From NCBI GenBank assembly GCA_033060915.1, contig CM065377.1, positions 38,409,183-38,473,182 of the forward strand: a stretch of DNA of 64,000 bases, given 5' to 3'. Every line of letters begins with the position of its first letter. The stretch's first letter is position 1. Positions 34,112-44,656 of the stretch are shown in pieces. Source of the stretch: Euryodendron excelsum (lineage: Eukaryota; Streptophyta; Magnoliopsida; Ericales; Pentaphylacaceae). The notes beneath the pieces were generated by a model that was not told the DNA's origin, did no database searches, and saw nothing but the letters and a program-made list of their open reading frames with translations. A program made the position numbers and the translations under genes.

Positions 34112-35953
34112 TCACATTTCAAAGTTGATGTCATCTGGATCGAAATCCTCGTAACCCGGCGTCGGAGGAGGGGGATAGCTACTCGAAGCACCAGCATCTT
34201 GCAGAGAAGATAGAACCGAAATCAGCTACATGAAATAAGAACTAAGCAATAGCAGAGCAAAAAAAAAGGGAGAAAAGACGACATACCCCGCCACTTCCGA
34301 TCTGAGCTATCCGAGCCGTCAAGGAAGCCACCTCTGCCTGGTACTGATCTCTCTCCGTCTGGTATTAATTCCTCTGGTCTCTCACAGTAGTAAACTCAGC
34401 CTGAGGCACATATCCTCCTGCTCGGCGCCACAAGTCAACCACCTCCTGGCCTACAGCATACCCGCCGACAACTACCTCAAACCAGGTGAAGGCACCGACC
34501 GAATGAGCCCCAAAGTGTACAGCGTAATCTATGTCTGGAGGAAGCAAGAACTCGACACCCAGCGCACACTGCTGATAGGGGATAGGCACTCCCACCACCA
34601 AGGCTCCAAACATATACTCTGGCGGAGCTCCTGCTGATCGAAACTCCTCATGAAACTGCTGCCAGTGTCACTCTCTGCGATAGGACTCCAAGTATCATCA
34701 CTGAGAAAAGCATCTCTCGACAAGGACAATGGGACCAAGTACCGTACAGTCTCATAATGAACTGATCTAATGAAGGGCTGCCTAGTCACATCTCTCGCCT
34801 CAATCAACTCCAGGTTTACCGGTAGCGTCACAAAGTCAGTAATCTCCGATCACTGGGCCACCCGGTCACTAGCCCTCCTCAAAGCATGTGGATAAAGGTT
34901 ATCCTCGACAATTGCAGGGTATGCACAGGCAGGTACTCATAGCTCCACCAGATAAGAAAGGGCCAGAAACTAGTCATGCTGCCCCAACAGGAAGAAGTCC
35001 GGACCCGCATTGATCAAAGGAAGCAACCAAAGGAGAAGGACCCCTAATCCAGCTCCGATAAAGCCCAAGATCAGCTACAATGCTCACCAAATGAAAAGGC
35101 ACAAGTGACTTGTTGTTGTTGCAGAAGCAGCTAAAGATGATGTACAAAACAAGGCGTCATCTCATAATGTCCTACCGAGCAGGTGATGGCTCAGCAGCAA
35201 AGGTATGGTCATCCTAACTCAGCTAAGAGACTGGAAAGGCAGAACGCTCAAGAGGAGGCAAGTTCAGCAGAATGCATGCCACGTCTCTATTAACTGACTG
35301 TAGAGTGATCTGCCGGCCAATGAAAGAAAGCCCTGTGATAATTGCCCAATCCAAGGGAGTGGGACCTAACTCGAAGCTGACAAAATGGAAGGTCCCGGTC
35401 TCTCCAAAACATCGCTTAACCAGTGCCAATACCAAATGCCAGTTCAGGCGATTATCCTGTAATCCCATGATGGCTCCAAATTCGATCTTAGCCAAGAAGG
35501 CACGATATGATGGAGCAGTCCGCTGCATAGTCACGAAGACCTAATAACAGCCCCTCTAAAAGTTGTGTGTACCTGAGGAGTGGGCAAATGCTGTCTAGAA
35601 TATACGCTGGGGTGATAAGCAAGGTCCCCGAGCGGTGGGATGTCTGCTACCTCCAAGTCTCCCAGGTCAGCATCCATCTGCCTATGTCTGGAGGAAGCTC
35701 TCCCATAACCGATCACCTGATCCCTAAGACCCAGTACCTCCTCCTCAGCACCAATCTCCTTTGCAAAGGCCTGCTCAACCAAAGGAAAGGGGACGATAGG
35801 TGGTCTACTCCCATGTCCACTCTGACTGGAAGAGGCCCGTCCGGTAGATCGTCGGCTACCTCTGGATCGACTGGAACCGCCGGTGGAATCTGTCCGAGCC
35901 GCCTTCGCCGAGCGATGTCTCTTCTCAGAACCATCATCACCCGCATCTGCCAT
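34112..35953 (-). pseudogene. Antisense ORF of element B: plant mobile domain-like protein, broken
   Basis: Minus strand, from the ATG at 35953 (MADAGDDGSEKRHR) to the stop at 34112. A Ser/Arg-rich N-terminus (about 35930-35800) precedes a domain of the PMD (aminotransferase-like, plant mobile domain) type: VKRCFGETGTFHFVSFELG...LDWAIITGL (about 35430-35320). A middle part (34831-34365) is split by a frameshift near 34620, a coiled-coil-like DQYQAEVASLTARIAQIG stretch follows (about 34350-34300), and a short acidic tail ends PGYEDFDPDDINFEM. Breaks: stops or shifts near 35535, 35220, 34620 and 34370. PMD proteins occur in host MAIN/MAIL genes and in transposons. Extra antisense ORFs near the 3' LTR are known in Tat-lineage elements. 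The PMD call rests on pattern, not on a search. Confidence 0.6.
34198..34286 (-). other. Putative intron in the antisense ORF
   Basis: On the minus strand, GTATGT at 34286 to a pyrimidine-rich CTCTGCAAG ending at 34198: 89 bases, GT-AG. It separates the ...IGSGG coding end from the DAGASSSYPPPP tail. The phase is off by one for a clean join, so either an indel is present nearby or one boundary is misplaced. Confidence 0.45.
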
Positions 35954-37165
35954 CCTGAAATGGTAAGCCAAGGTAAGAGGTGTTAATGTACCATACATGC
36001 AGATAAATAATAACATAAAAAAATAAACAACAAACAATAAAAATAAAAATAAAAAATTTCAAATGATAAGTCAAAATGAAATTCCTACACATTTTGATTT
36101 TTCAACTTCAAATCAAATCTTAAGGGTTTTCTGTCTTTTTCATTTAAAAAGATTTTTACTCTAAACCTTTATTTCCAACTCTTTCCCTAATTTCTAAAAA
36201 TTTCGAAAGAGTTTCATTTAAAAATGATCCCTACAACACCCATGACATCAACACAAAATATAAACCGTGCACTTCACAACGTTACAATCTCATAACATCA
36301 GCACCCCCTGGCACACTTTTAATTTTTTGAAATTTTCAAAAACATATGTTTTATTTTTCTAATAAATCAATGGTTTTCAAAAATGTCCTAAAATTTCTCA
36401 AAATCATTTCAAATGTTTTCTAAAATATTCCTACATTTTTCAAAATTTTAAACTCTAAAATTTTCATTAATTTCTTGAGTTTTCCCATTTTCCTAATTTT
36501 CTAAGTATTTTTCTATTTTTCAAAAAATAAAAAATTCACCAAGTTTTCAAAAAATTAGGAAACTTCATACAGTTGCTAAACACATTTTTATAAGGGACAT
36601 GGCATAAAAATCTAGCCAGAAAACCCAATGCCCAAGCCTGTAGAAACAAACCTCAAATTCCTACAGAAAATCCTCTTCACATAATCACGTAAAATCACTC
36701 AAATTCAATCAAACAATCACCAAAATGCAAAAATAACATTATCTTCTCTTACGGCAACTTTTCCGGCGACGTAGTCTCCTTCTGGCAATCACCCCTGATC
36801 TCCAAGAAGTGCTCCTTCAAGGTTCAAGTCAGTTTCTCCACAAACACTCTCAACTTATTCAAAAACTCTTCAAACATCGCAAGTTTTTGAACCAAAATTT
36901 TTCTGGTTTTAATCCCAAGCCTGGAGCCACTGGCAGAGACGCCAAGCTAAAGTTTACAAAGGCGCCACTTCTAGTGGCGCCAGTTTTCAAATTCTAGGCA
37001 GCTTTGCCCTTTTTCTCATCAAAACTCATTTTCGAGGGTCTTTTGGGGCCAATATCCATTTTCGACCCCCGTTGTTGAATAATTTTCAAAGTCCGTCCCT
37101 CCGACTGCCTCACGGTCAACATGGGACTCTTACTTTATCGTTTTCTATCTTCGATAAGCAAAGAT
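35954..37165 (-). other. Upstream region of the antisense ORF
   Basis: A/T-rich, no ORF of note. The ATG of the antisense ORF is preceded on the minus strand by a TTACCATTTCAG acceptor-like end; copies in G and A are preceded by TTTCCTTCTAG and CAG or AAG. A GGCGCC inverted repeat lies at 36961-36981. A likely promoter for the antisense ORF should be in this region, but I see no clear TATA box. Element G has about 2.9 kb here, B only 1.2 kb. Confidence 0.45.
36961..36981. promoter_or_regulatory. Perfect GGCGCC inverted repeat upstream of the antisense ORF
   Basis: GGCGCCACT, three bases, then AGTGGCGCC: perfect 9-base arms. The same structure occurs in LTR E (62437-62457) and in decayed form in other LTR promoters. 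A related GAGCCACTGGC lies just before it (36925). It stands alone in sequence otherwise unlike the LTR. Confidence 0.6.
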
Positions 37166-37171
37166 AGAAAA
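37141..37171 (+). other. Hairpin overlapping the polypurine tract
   Basis: TTTTCTATCTT (37141-37151) and AAGATAGAAAA (37161-37171) are perfect 11-base arms with a 9-base loop. The right arm contains the first bases of the polypurine tract. The same place before A5 and A3 shows partly matching arms. Confidence 0.6.
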
Positions 37172-37182
37172 AGAGGGGCAGC
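37166..37182 (+). other. Polypurine tract of element B
   Basis: AGAAAAAGAGGGGCAGC directly before LTR B3; compare 10428-10444 and 57348-57367. Confidence 0.8.
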
Positions 37183-40100
37183 TATAAGCACCCCATTTTT
37201 GACCGCTCGGCAGTCTACAGTCCGTCCAAACTTGATTTCAAGTCAATATGGACATATTCTAGAATTCTAGTCGTAATCCCGTTTATCCATCGCTTCGCAA
37301 GCCCACTAGGCCCAAATAGAGGCAAAATGATCAAAATGCCCTCAGAGGCATTGTTCGGTCCAATTCCAAATCAGGCACGTATTTTCGAAGACGGTAAGTC
37401 CCCTTTCCAAATTCTAATAGGTACGTCTTTTCGAAGACGGTAAGTTCCCTTTCTAATTCCAATAGGCACGGCTTTCTGAAGACGATAAGTCCCCTTTCCA
37501 TATTCTAACAAGCACATCTTTCTGAAGATGGTAAGACCCCTTTCTAATTCCAATTCTAATCCCTCTCTCAAGAAAGTTGATTCCTCGAGGCAGTAAGTCT
37601 ATCCTATCTGGCATGTTTTTCAAAGAAAATCTCTTTAGAACAGCAAGTCCTTTTAAACCTGTCGACCGGGAAGAGACCCCAAGTCCCCTATATGGTAGAA
37701 CAGTCCACCTTTGGCGCCTGCTAGCTCGCTAATGCAGAAATGTCTATTTTGGCACGCCTTCCGAGAAAGTTAACTTCTTAGGCGCTAAGTCCCTTTAGTA
37801 GCTTCCCAAGATCAGGCAGTCTCGGGAATGATCGTGAACCGTCAGAGTAGTGGAAGTACTTATAAACATTACAACTGTTAGAGTAGTGGAAATACTCACA
37901 AGCAGGTCGATATAGGGAATTGTCAACAAATCCCTGTATCACGAGACCACCGTTAGAGTGGTAGAAACACTCAAAACCCAGGTTAACACCGGTGCTTGCT
38001 AGCCCACTTCAGTGAAAAATGACCAAATGGCCCCTATGGCCATTTTTTGGCACGTTTCTCGAGAACACACCTGAGTCCTCAGAATGGTAAGTCCACCCTT
38101 CCAAGATTGTCTTAAAAGCAATCCGGCATGATTAGGTGCCTTTTAGTCAGTTTCAGGCCAGTTTCGAGACTTTCCAGTCAAGATAACCATTTTGCCCCTA
38201 GGCATCTGTACGCCCCGGGGACCACACTAGCTCTGGGTATCAAATCAGTAACCTCTCGAGAATTCTTCTTATAGTGTTTTCAAGCTTCTATTATCTTTTC
38301 TATTCATTCCAAGTCAATTTTGGTATACCCGGTGCAAAATGACCGTTTTGCCCCTAGTGGGTCAGTCACCTTTTTCTGATCACACCAGCTCTGGGTATCA
38401 AACCAGTAATCTCCCAAGAATGCTTCTTATAGTATTCCTGACCTTCCTTTATCTTTCTGGATCATTCCGAGTCAGTTCCGGCAAACTCGGTGCAAAATGA
38501 CCGTTTTGCCCTTGGTGGGCCAGTCGCCTTTTTCGACCACACCGGCTCTAGATATCAAACCGAAAACCTCCTGGAGCATTCTAAATAATGTTTCCAAATC
38601 TCGAGTCTTCTTCTGGGACATTCTGAGTCCGGCCCGGTAGCTTCCCAGCCCGATTGACTATTTTGCCCCTAACGGCCTGGTCAACCTTTCCGACAAATCC
38701 TATCAACCTTTTTCAAGTTCATTACCTCCACGACTCTATTCTGAGGGTTTCTACTCTTTTTTGGCCTTCCAAGCCATTCCCGGTCCCTTAAGTCCTTCCC
38801 GGGCTTTCTAGAGTCACTCCTAGTAAAGCCAAGCTAAAAATTGCATGGTAGTCACTAGTACAGGCGCCCAATTCTTCCAAAGATACGTTGCTTGCCGACT
38901 TAATGAACTTTCCTAAGTTTTTGGGGCCACTACTAGTGGTGCCAAGCCAAAAAATGGCCAAGCGCCACTCCTAGTGGCACCAAGAGGAAATTTGCCCTAG
39001 CACCACTACAACAGGCGCCAGGTCATTCCCTTGTCTATACATACAAAGACTCTTCCAGCGTGAAAGAGGTCCGCAAACTCAGTCTGAAAACCCTACTTTT
39101 TGATATACAGAGCTTGTAGCCTCTTTAAACCCTAGTCTCCTTAGGTTTTCCAAATCCTAACCTCTATACACAAACCCTAGTCTCCTATACACTCACATAC
39201 ACTTCTATACACTCATACACTAGCCTCCAAAGCCTCAATTGAAGACTTGAAGTGCTGCAATCTGAAGCTCTTGAAGATCGAAGCAAACACTCAAAGATCA
39301 AGACGAAGATTGAAGTGAAGACCGAAGAAAAACAAGCAAAGCAAAGCACGCAAAGCTAAGCAAAATAAAGAAGACACAAGGTAGGCTTTTTATTTACGTT
39401 TATGCATCTTCCCCCTCCTTTTCTCTCTCCTAACCCACTTGGGTTTTCTTTTATTTTAATCCCTCATCTTCTTCCCCCCCTTCTTGCATGCTTGAAACAA
39501 GGGAATTCCCGGTCCATGTGTAGGATTAGGCTACTGGAGAGTCATCATGTCGGGGGCTTTCTTTTAGTCTAACCAGAGACTACGTGGGTTCGGCCCCCTT
39601 GATTATGTGGTGAAGCCTTTAACCTTGTATGTTTACGACCCCAATTTGCATTGTACATATCATGATCTTGCATTCCTCCAAAGTTTGTTTTCAACTCGTT
39701 TTCAAAAGCTTGCATCAAACTCGTTTTCAAAAGCTTATGTCAAAATCTTCTTTTTCAAAACTTATTTTCAAAATCACAATCCTAAGGTGATTCTAGCCTT
39801 TCCATTTAAAGTGACCAATGTGATCCATATTTTTAAAATCTTTGTTGTTTTCAAAATCACTATCTTAAAGTGGTTCCAATCTTCTTATGGTTAGAATCGT
39901 TTTAAGAAAGTGAGATATTTTATATACTTTTTAAACAATCTCTTCTCAAAAATCTCCTCCTAAAAATCTCTTTTCTAACATGCTTTCTAAAAACTCTCTC
40001 CAATCTCCTTTCCAAAGTTGTTTTCAAAAACTCCCTCCAAAAATCTATTTTTCAAAAACTCTTTTTCAAACTCCTTTCCAAAAACACTCTCCTTGAAATT

Positions 40101-42263
40101 CACTTTCTAAAAGCGCTCCCTAGGTCTTCTTTCTAGAAAAACTCTTTCCAAAAACTCTTTCCAAAAACACCTTCTTCGAATTCACTTTCTAAAAACATTC
40201 TCTAAACGCTTTCCTAAAAATTTGCTTTCCAAAAACTCCTCTCTGGAATTTCTTTCCAAAAATCCCTCTTTCCAAAAAAAAAACTCACTTTTCAAAAACT
40301 CTTTCCTTAAAGCCTAAGTTAAATCCTAGAACCCACGATTAGGAAACCCTAATTTTCCTTCCCAAAAATATGACTTCCAATCTCTTATTTTGGCCTCAAA
40401 ACCTAGATTTCCAAAACCTCTTGTTTCCTACATCAAAACTATACATTTTTCCAAAACCTATTTTTTACGTCAAAACTATAGTCTTCCAAATCTAGGGTTT
40501 TTAAAAACTTCCCTTCCAAATCTATGTCAAATCCTATCTTCCCTTTAGGAAACCAAATCCAATCTCCTATTTAGGAAACTAGATCCTATCCTCCTTTTTT
40601 GGAAACAAAATCAAAACATCTCTTTTTAGAAACAAAATCCAATCCCTTACTTTAGGAAATAGGAATCTCAATCCTTCCAGACCCAAATCTTTCCTAATTC
40701 AACTCCTTACTAATCTAGTACTTTCCTAAACCTTAAGTTTCCTAAACTTAAACTTTTGAATTTTTCCTTAAACTTTAAGCTTTCAAACCTTCCCTAAACT
40801 TCCAACCTTTCCAAATCTTAGTTTTCAAACCCTTCTTAACCTCAAACCTTTCCTAATTTCAAGAATTTCTAAAACTCAAACTTTGAATCTTTCTAAAATT
40901 CTAAACTTCCGTAAACCTCAAATCTTTCTAAATCTAAAACTTTCTAAATTTAAAACTTTCTAAATTCTGCACTTATCAACTTTTAAAACTTCCCTATTTC
41001 AAAACATTCCAAATTCAAAACTTTCCAATTTTAAAAATTTCTTAAAATGAAATGTTTCCTATTTCAAAACTTTCTTAATCCAACACTTTCCTAAATTGAA
41101 ACTTTCCTAAAATGAAACTTTCCAAAAATGACACTTTCCTATTTTGAAACTTTCCTAAATCGGACCTTCCTAATTCGAACCCTTTCTAAATCCAATCTTT
41201 CTTCGATCTTCCAAGTCCAACATTCGATTCAAGTCTTTTTTAATCTCGAGTCCTTTCTAAGTCCTACCTTCCTAGGTCTAAGGTCTCTATTCTTCCATTT
41301 CAAATTCCAATATTCTATTCTAAATTCAAATCAAATTCAAATTCCAATTCAATTTCTTTTTCCAATCAAACCTTCTATTTTCTATTTGACTCTTGTCCGA
41401 ACTACGACTGACCTGATTCCTCAAAAAGGATACGTAGGCAACCCTCATGGGTGCGGTCACAACCTTTTTCAAATTTCTAATTCCACAACCTTTTCAAACT
41501 TCTATTTTCGCAACTTCTTTCAAATCTCCAATTCTACCATCTTCTTCAAGTTTTCAATTCCATAATCTATTTTTCTAATTCCAAATTTCTATTTCCATAT
41601 CTCTGTTTCCAATTTCTAAAACTTTCCAATTTCAAGTCTATCTTTTCAAATCTCTTTCAAATCAAATCAATTTCTTTTCAAATTTCTTTCCAAATCAATT
41701 TTCAAACTCTCTTTTCTTGCACTTGCATATCATGCATCATGTCTTTTTAAACATTCTTTTTCTAAAGTGGATAGGATTGAACATTTGTTAGTTGAAAACT
41801 CTCATAAGTGAATCTAGGGTAAATAGACATGTAGGTACCTCAAAGGCGGGGTAGGGTGATGGCTTAGTGCGTCTTCCCTACATGTAACCAACCTTCGAAC
41901 TTAGATCACTGTTTTCGAAATACCAAAATAGAGTTTATTTTCAAAAATGGCTTAATTATTTTCTAAAGGTTGCCAAACAACCTATTTTCCTAAAAACCCT
42001 CTCTTAAGGAAGTATTTTCAAAATCGTTTTCAAAAACCCTAAGTGTAGTTTTTGAATTGTGCTTAGTTTTTAGGTGACCTAACTCACCTTAATCAAGTTA
42101 GGTGGCGACTCCAAATGTCTTCCAAAAGCCCTTTTTTCAAATCTATTTTCAATTCAAACATGGTCGCACTCATTCTTCTAGGAGGATGAGTTCTAACGAG
42201 AGTGTACAGTGTTTTTCCCGCTTGTCTGTGTATTCCTCGGGTGCAAAAAATCTAGGCACGACA
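37183..42263 (+). repeat. LTR B3 (3' LTR of element B)
   Basis: 5081 bp, TATAAGCACCCC (TG mutated to TA) to GGCACGACA. Same modules in the same order as LTR B5, with four instead of three 46-bp units, a broken TATA position (CTATACATAC, about 39034-39043), an intact GGGGGC stem (39552-39598), the conserved island (41383-41463) and an intact U5 hairpin (42077-42103) followed by TGGCGACTC. It is followed by ATGCT and the resumed leader of element A. Confidence 0.88.
37374..37550 (+). repeat. Short tandem repeat in LTR B3, about 46-bp unit, four copies
   Basis: Units GGCACGTATTTTCGAAGACGG, GGTACGTCTTTTCGAAGACG and two more, each followed by GGTAAGT, GATAAGT or GGTAAGA. Same design as 15578-15710 with one more copy. 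Confidence 0.7.
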
Positions 42264-43000
42264 ATGCTCATGCATGCATATTTACTATACAATTGCATTC
42301 TCTCTCTTTATACTCTTGCATATATGGACATACACTCAATACTTCATTTCAAGATAAGAGTTCCAAAGTAACTCAAGTTAATGTATTCTCATGCATATGA
42401 TCAACTCATAGAGACTAACGCGAAGGTCACTCTCCCTTACATAAAACTTACCAAAATCATAAGGGTCTCCACATAACCCTAAGGACTCATGGCATGCATT
42501 TTAAGTCATTCTATGAAGTGGGGCCCCAATCCCTCCATGCTTACAAAGATAAGGTTGCCACGAAGACAAGGGGAAACCAAAAAGCAAGGTCTCTCAATGA
42601 CCTCCTCAAGATCAAACTCAAAGAAGACAAATCCGTAGACTCAAGAGTAGATTAGGATTTCAAATGTAATACTAAATAGGAGAAAGTCCCAGGAAAAATG
42701 TTCTCCCCTCTCCTATTTAAATGTACTTCGATTCTCTTATATTTAAACTTAAAGCTCAATGCACCCTGTTATTTCCTGGGAATGAATGTACAAGTAGATG
42801 TATATTCCCAATTAACAATAAAGTATCTGCATAGAGGGGCACACCGCTATCTCCAAAAAGCGAGCCAGACGCATCATATCTAGTCCCCCTTAAAGAGTAG
42901 GGGCACCCTTAGGGCATGCATTGCATAAAAACTTTCAAACTAAGACACTAACTTCTCTTTTGTTTTATGTCTTCTGTTCTCTCCCTTATCTCCAAGTATC
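42264..43000 (+). other. Leader of element A, resumed after B
   Basis: The first bases (ATGCT) form the right flank of B. The rest aligns with 21178-21235 and 29425-30060 of element B. No ORF. Gag should follow but does not. Confidence 0.65.
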
Positions 43001-43540
43001 AAGAAAAACCAAAGGTTGAAGCAAGGCAAAAAGGGGGTCAAAGAGCATAATTAAACTCATAGAACCCCTCTAGCATCCCACCCAATTCAAACTCATACAA
43101 GGATAAGCCCAATTATTGGAAGAGGCTGAACCTACATTAAGGAGTAAGAATAACTAAACATCCATTTGCAAGACATTACTTCTAAGAAACTACCTCCGTT
43201 CCATGCCACGACAACCACCATCTAGAAAAAGACTTCACCATTTGCAAATTTCTGCCAGACCCGTGCATTGCCATAACAGAATCCTCTAACCTCCAAATGC
43301 ATGCCAAACATCGCAAAAGATCTGTCAAGTTGCCCTTCGTTGTCAAGTGATACATCCAACGAATGGAGCACCAAGGAGGTTGGCATAGTCCCAAAACCCT
43401 AATAAGGGTTCTCACCAAAAGGCCCATAAGAAAGCAGAGGTTTCCATAAAATTCATCCATTTTCTTACATATCTTCTTTAAATAAACATTGTATGCCATG
43501 CGATCACAATTTGAAATGAAAAAGAGGTAATTTTTAGTTT
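43000..43540 (-). other. Unassigned segment in place of gag in element A
   Basis: About 540 bp with no counterpart elsewhere in the window, between leader homology (to about 42985) and post-gag spacer homology (from about 43540, matching 32330 on). A 105-codon minus-strand ORF (43499-43182) has no motif I can name. Across frames it gives stretches loosely like a pentatricopeptide-type reading (for example MVVVAWNG), too weak to call. It may be a captured fragment or a foreign insertion. Confidence 0.4.
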
Positions 43541-44656
43541 ATCTCCTTTGTCTCATACTCTTGTGGATGATTATTGCTTCTAGGGATTCTTTCCCATTTT
43601 GTAATGACTCGACTTGAAGAATGGGATAGCATGGGCAACCCATTCAGCAAAAGTTAAAAACTTCGAGAGAAAAAGTGAGAGTTAGAGAAAGGAGGAAGAC
43701 AGACTTAACGAAGAAATGCAGAGCTTATTAAAGAGGCGACACTTGAGTGATATTCTGGCTAAGTGGTGGGTAGCTAAGTTCTCAAAGAGATGAGAAGCCA
43801 TTATTCTATTCATCCAAAAGAAATAAACACGACCCTTTGCTCAGCCCACTAGAGATGTAAGTGATTTTTATTCAGATATCCCCAAACTAAGAACCATCCC
43901 ACACACTGGGGTAAGGACAAAGTAGTTGATCTGATAGAAGATATAAGGGTTTACCAGTAGAAACACACCGTCTTTAGGAACATTGTCTAAATTTTGTACA
44001 AAAGCTTTATGGACTAAGAAATTCAATTGGAAAGGATGAGAGGCCTTCAATTCTGATACCATACCAAAAAAAAAAATTAATAATTCCCTTTGCAAAGCTC
44101 ACTCAAGCTGGTTACATTTCTCAATAAAACCAACTTGATCATCACCGCCCACATTGGGTTTAGGCGAAAGCCATGAGTAAGAACTAATGAGCAACGATGA
44201 AATGGTGATTTTCAAGAAGATATGGTGTCGATGGCATTTCTAAAAGGTGAAAAAAAGAGGGATGTGTTAGTGGTGATCCTCAAGAGAAGATAGACATGAA
44301 AAAGTCGGCATCTCCAAGAGTCGACATAAAAATAAATTTCTTGATGAAGAATTCTAATCAGAAGGAAGAAGAATAGTATCAAAAAGGAAGAAAAAGAAAA
44401 GAGAAAGAAAGAAATGGAAGTTAAATTGCCAAAGGTGATCATGGGTCTTTTGAAACCCCACAAGTGATAATGTTTGAGCCTTTATATCCTTTCATTCATA
44501 AACCCCTTAACCGAGCCTATGCTATGGTCCAAATCAAAGTCCTTTCTGATCAAAGAAAATTGCTTGGGCCAAATAACCCTGAACAATACTAAGACAATTA
44601 CTTAAAAAAAAATTAAGAAGAGAGAAAAGAGACAGGGAGGATTGCAGGGGCAATCT
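43541..44656 (+). other. Spacer of element A before solo LTR C
   Basis: Non-coding, homologous to 32330-33620 in B (GACTTGAAGAATGGGATAGCATG; TTTGAGCCTTTATATCC). Ends at the solo LTR of a second family. Confidence 0.6.

Larger units (their letters stand above)
15387..42263 (+). mobile_element. Element B: gag-only Tat/Ogre-like LTR retrotransposon, with nested Athila F
   Basis: About 26.9 kb including a nested element of roughly 8.2 kb. Parts in order: LTR B5, PBS, leader, [Athila F], leader continued, gag with several stops, spacer, antisense PMD-like ORF, polypurine tract and LTR B3. No protease, RT, RNase H or integrase of its own is visible, and the distance from gag to the antisense ORF is too short for pol. 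This fits a TR-GAG-like non-autonomous element mobilised by a relative. B lies in the leader of element A with near-matching flanks ATGTT/ATGCT. The first about 165 bases of its two LTRs differ at roughly 20 positions by eye, mostly transitions, so it is old. Confidence 0.8.

Noticed and set aside
43182..43499. Pentatricopeptide-repeat gene fragment
   Set aside because: A few residues across different frames look similar, but no single frame carries a full 35-residue repeat. Left as unassigned.
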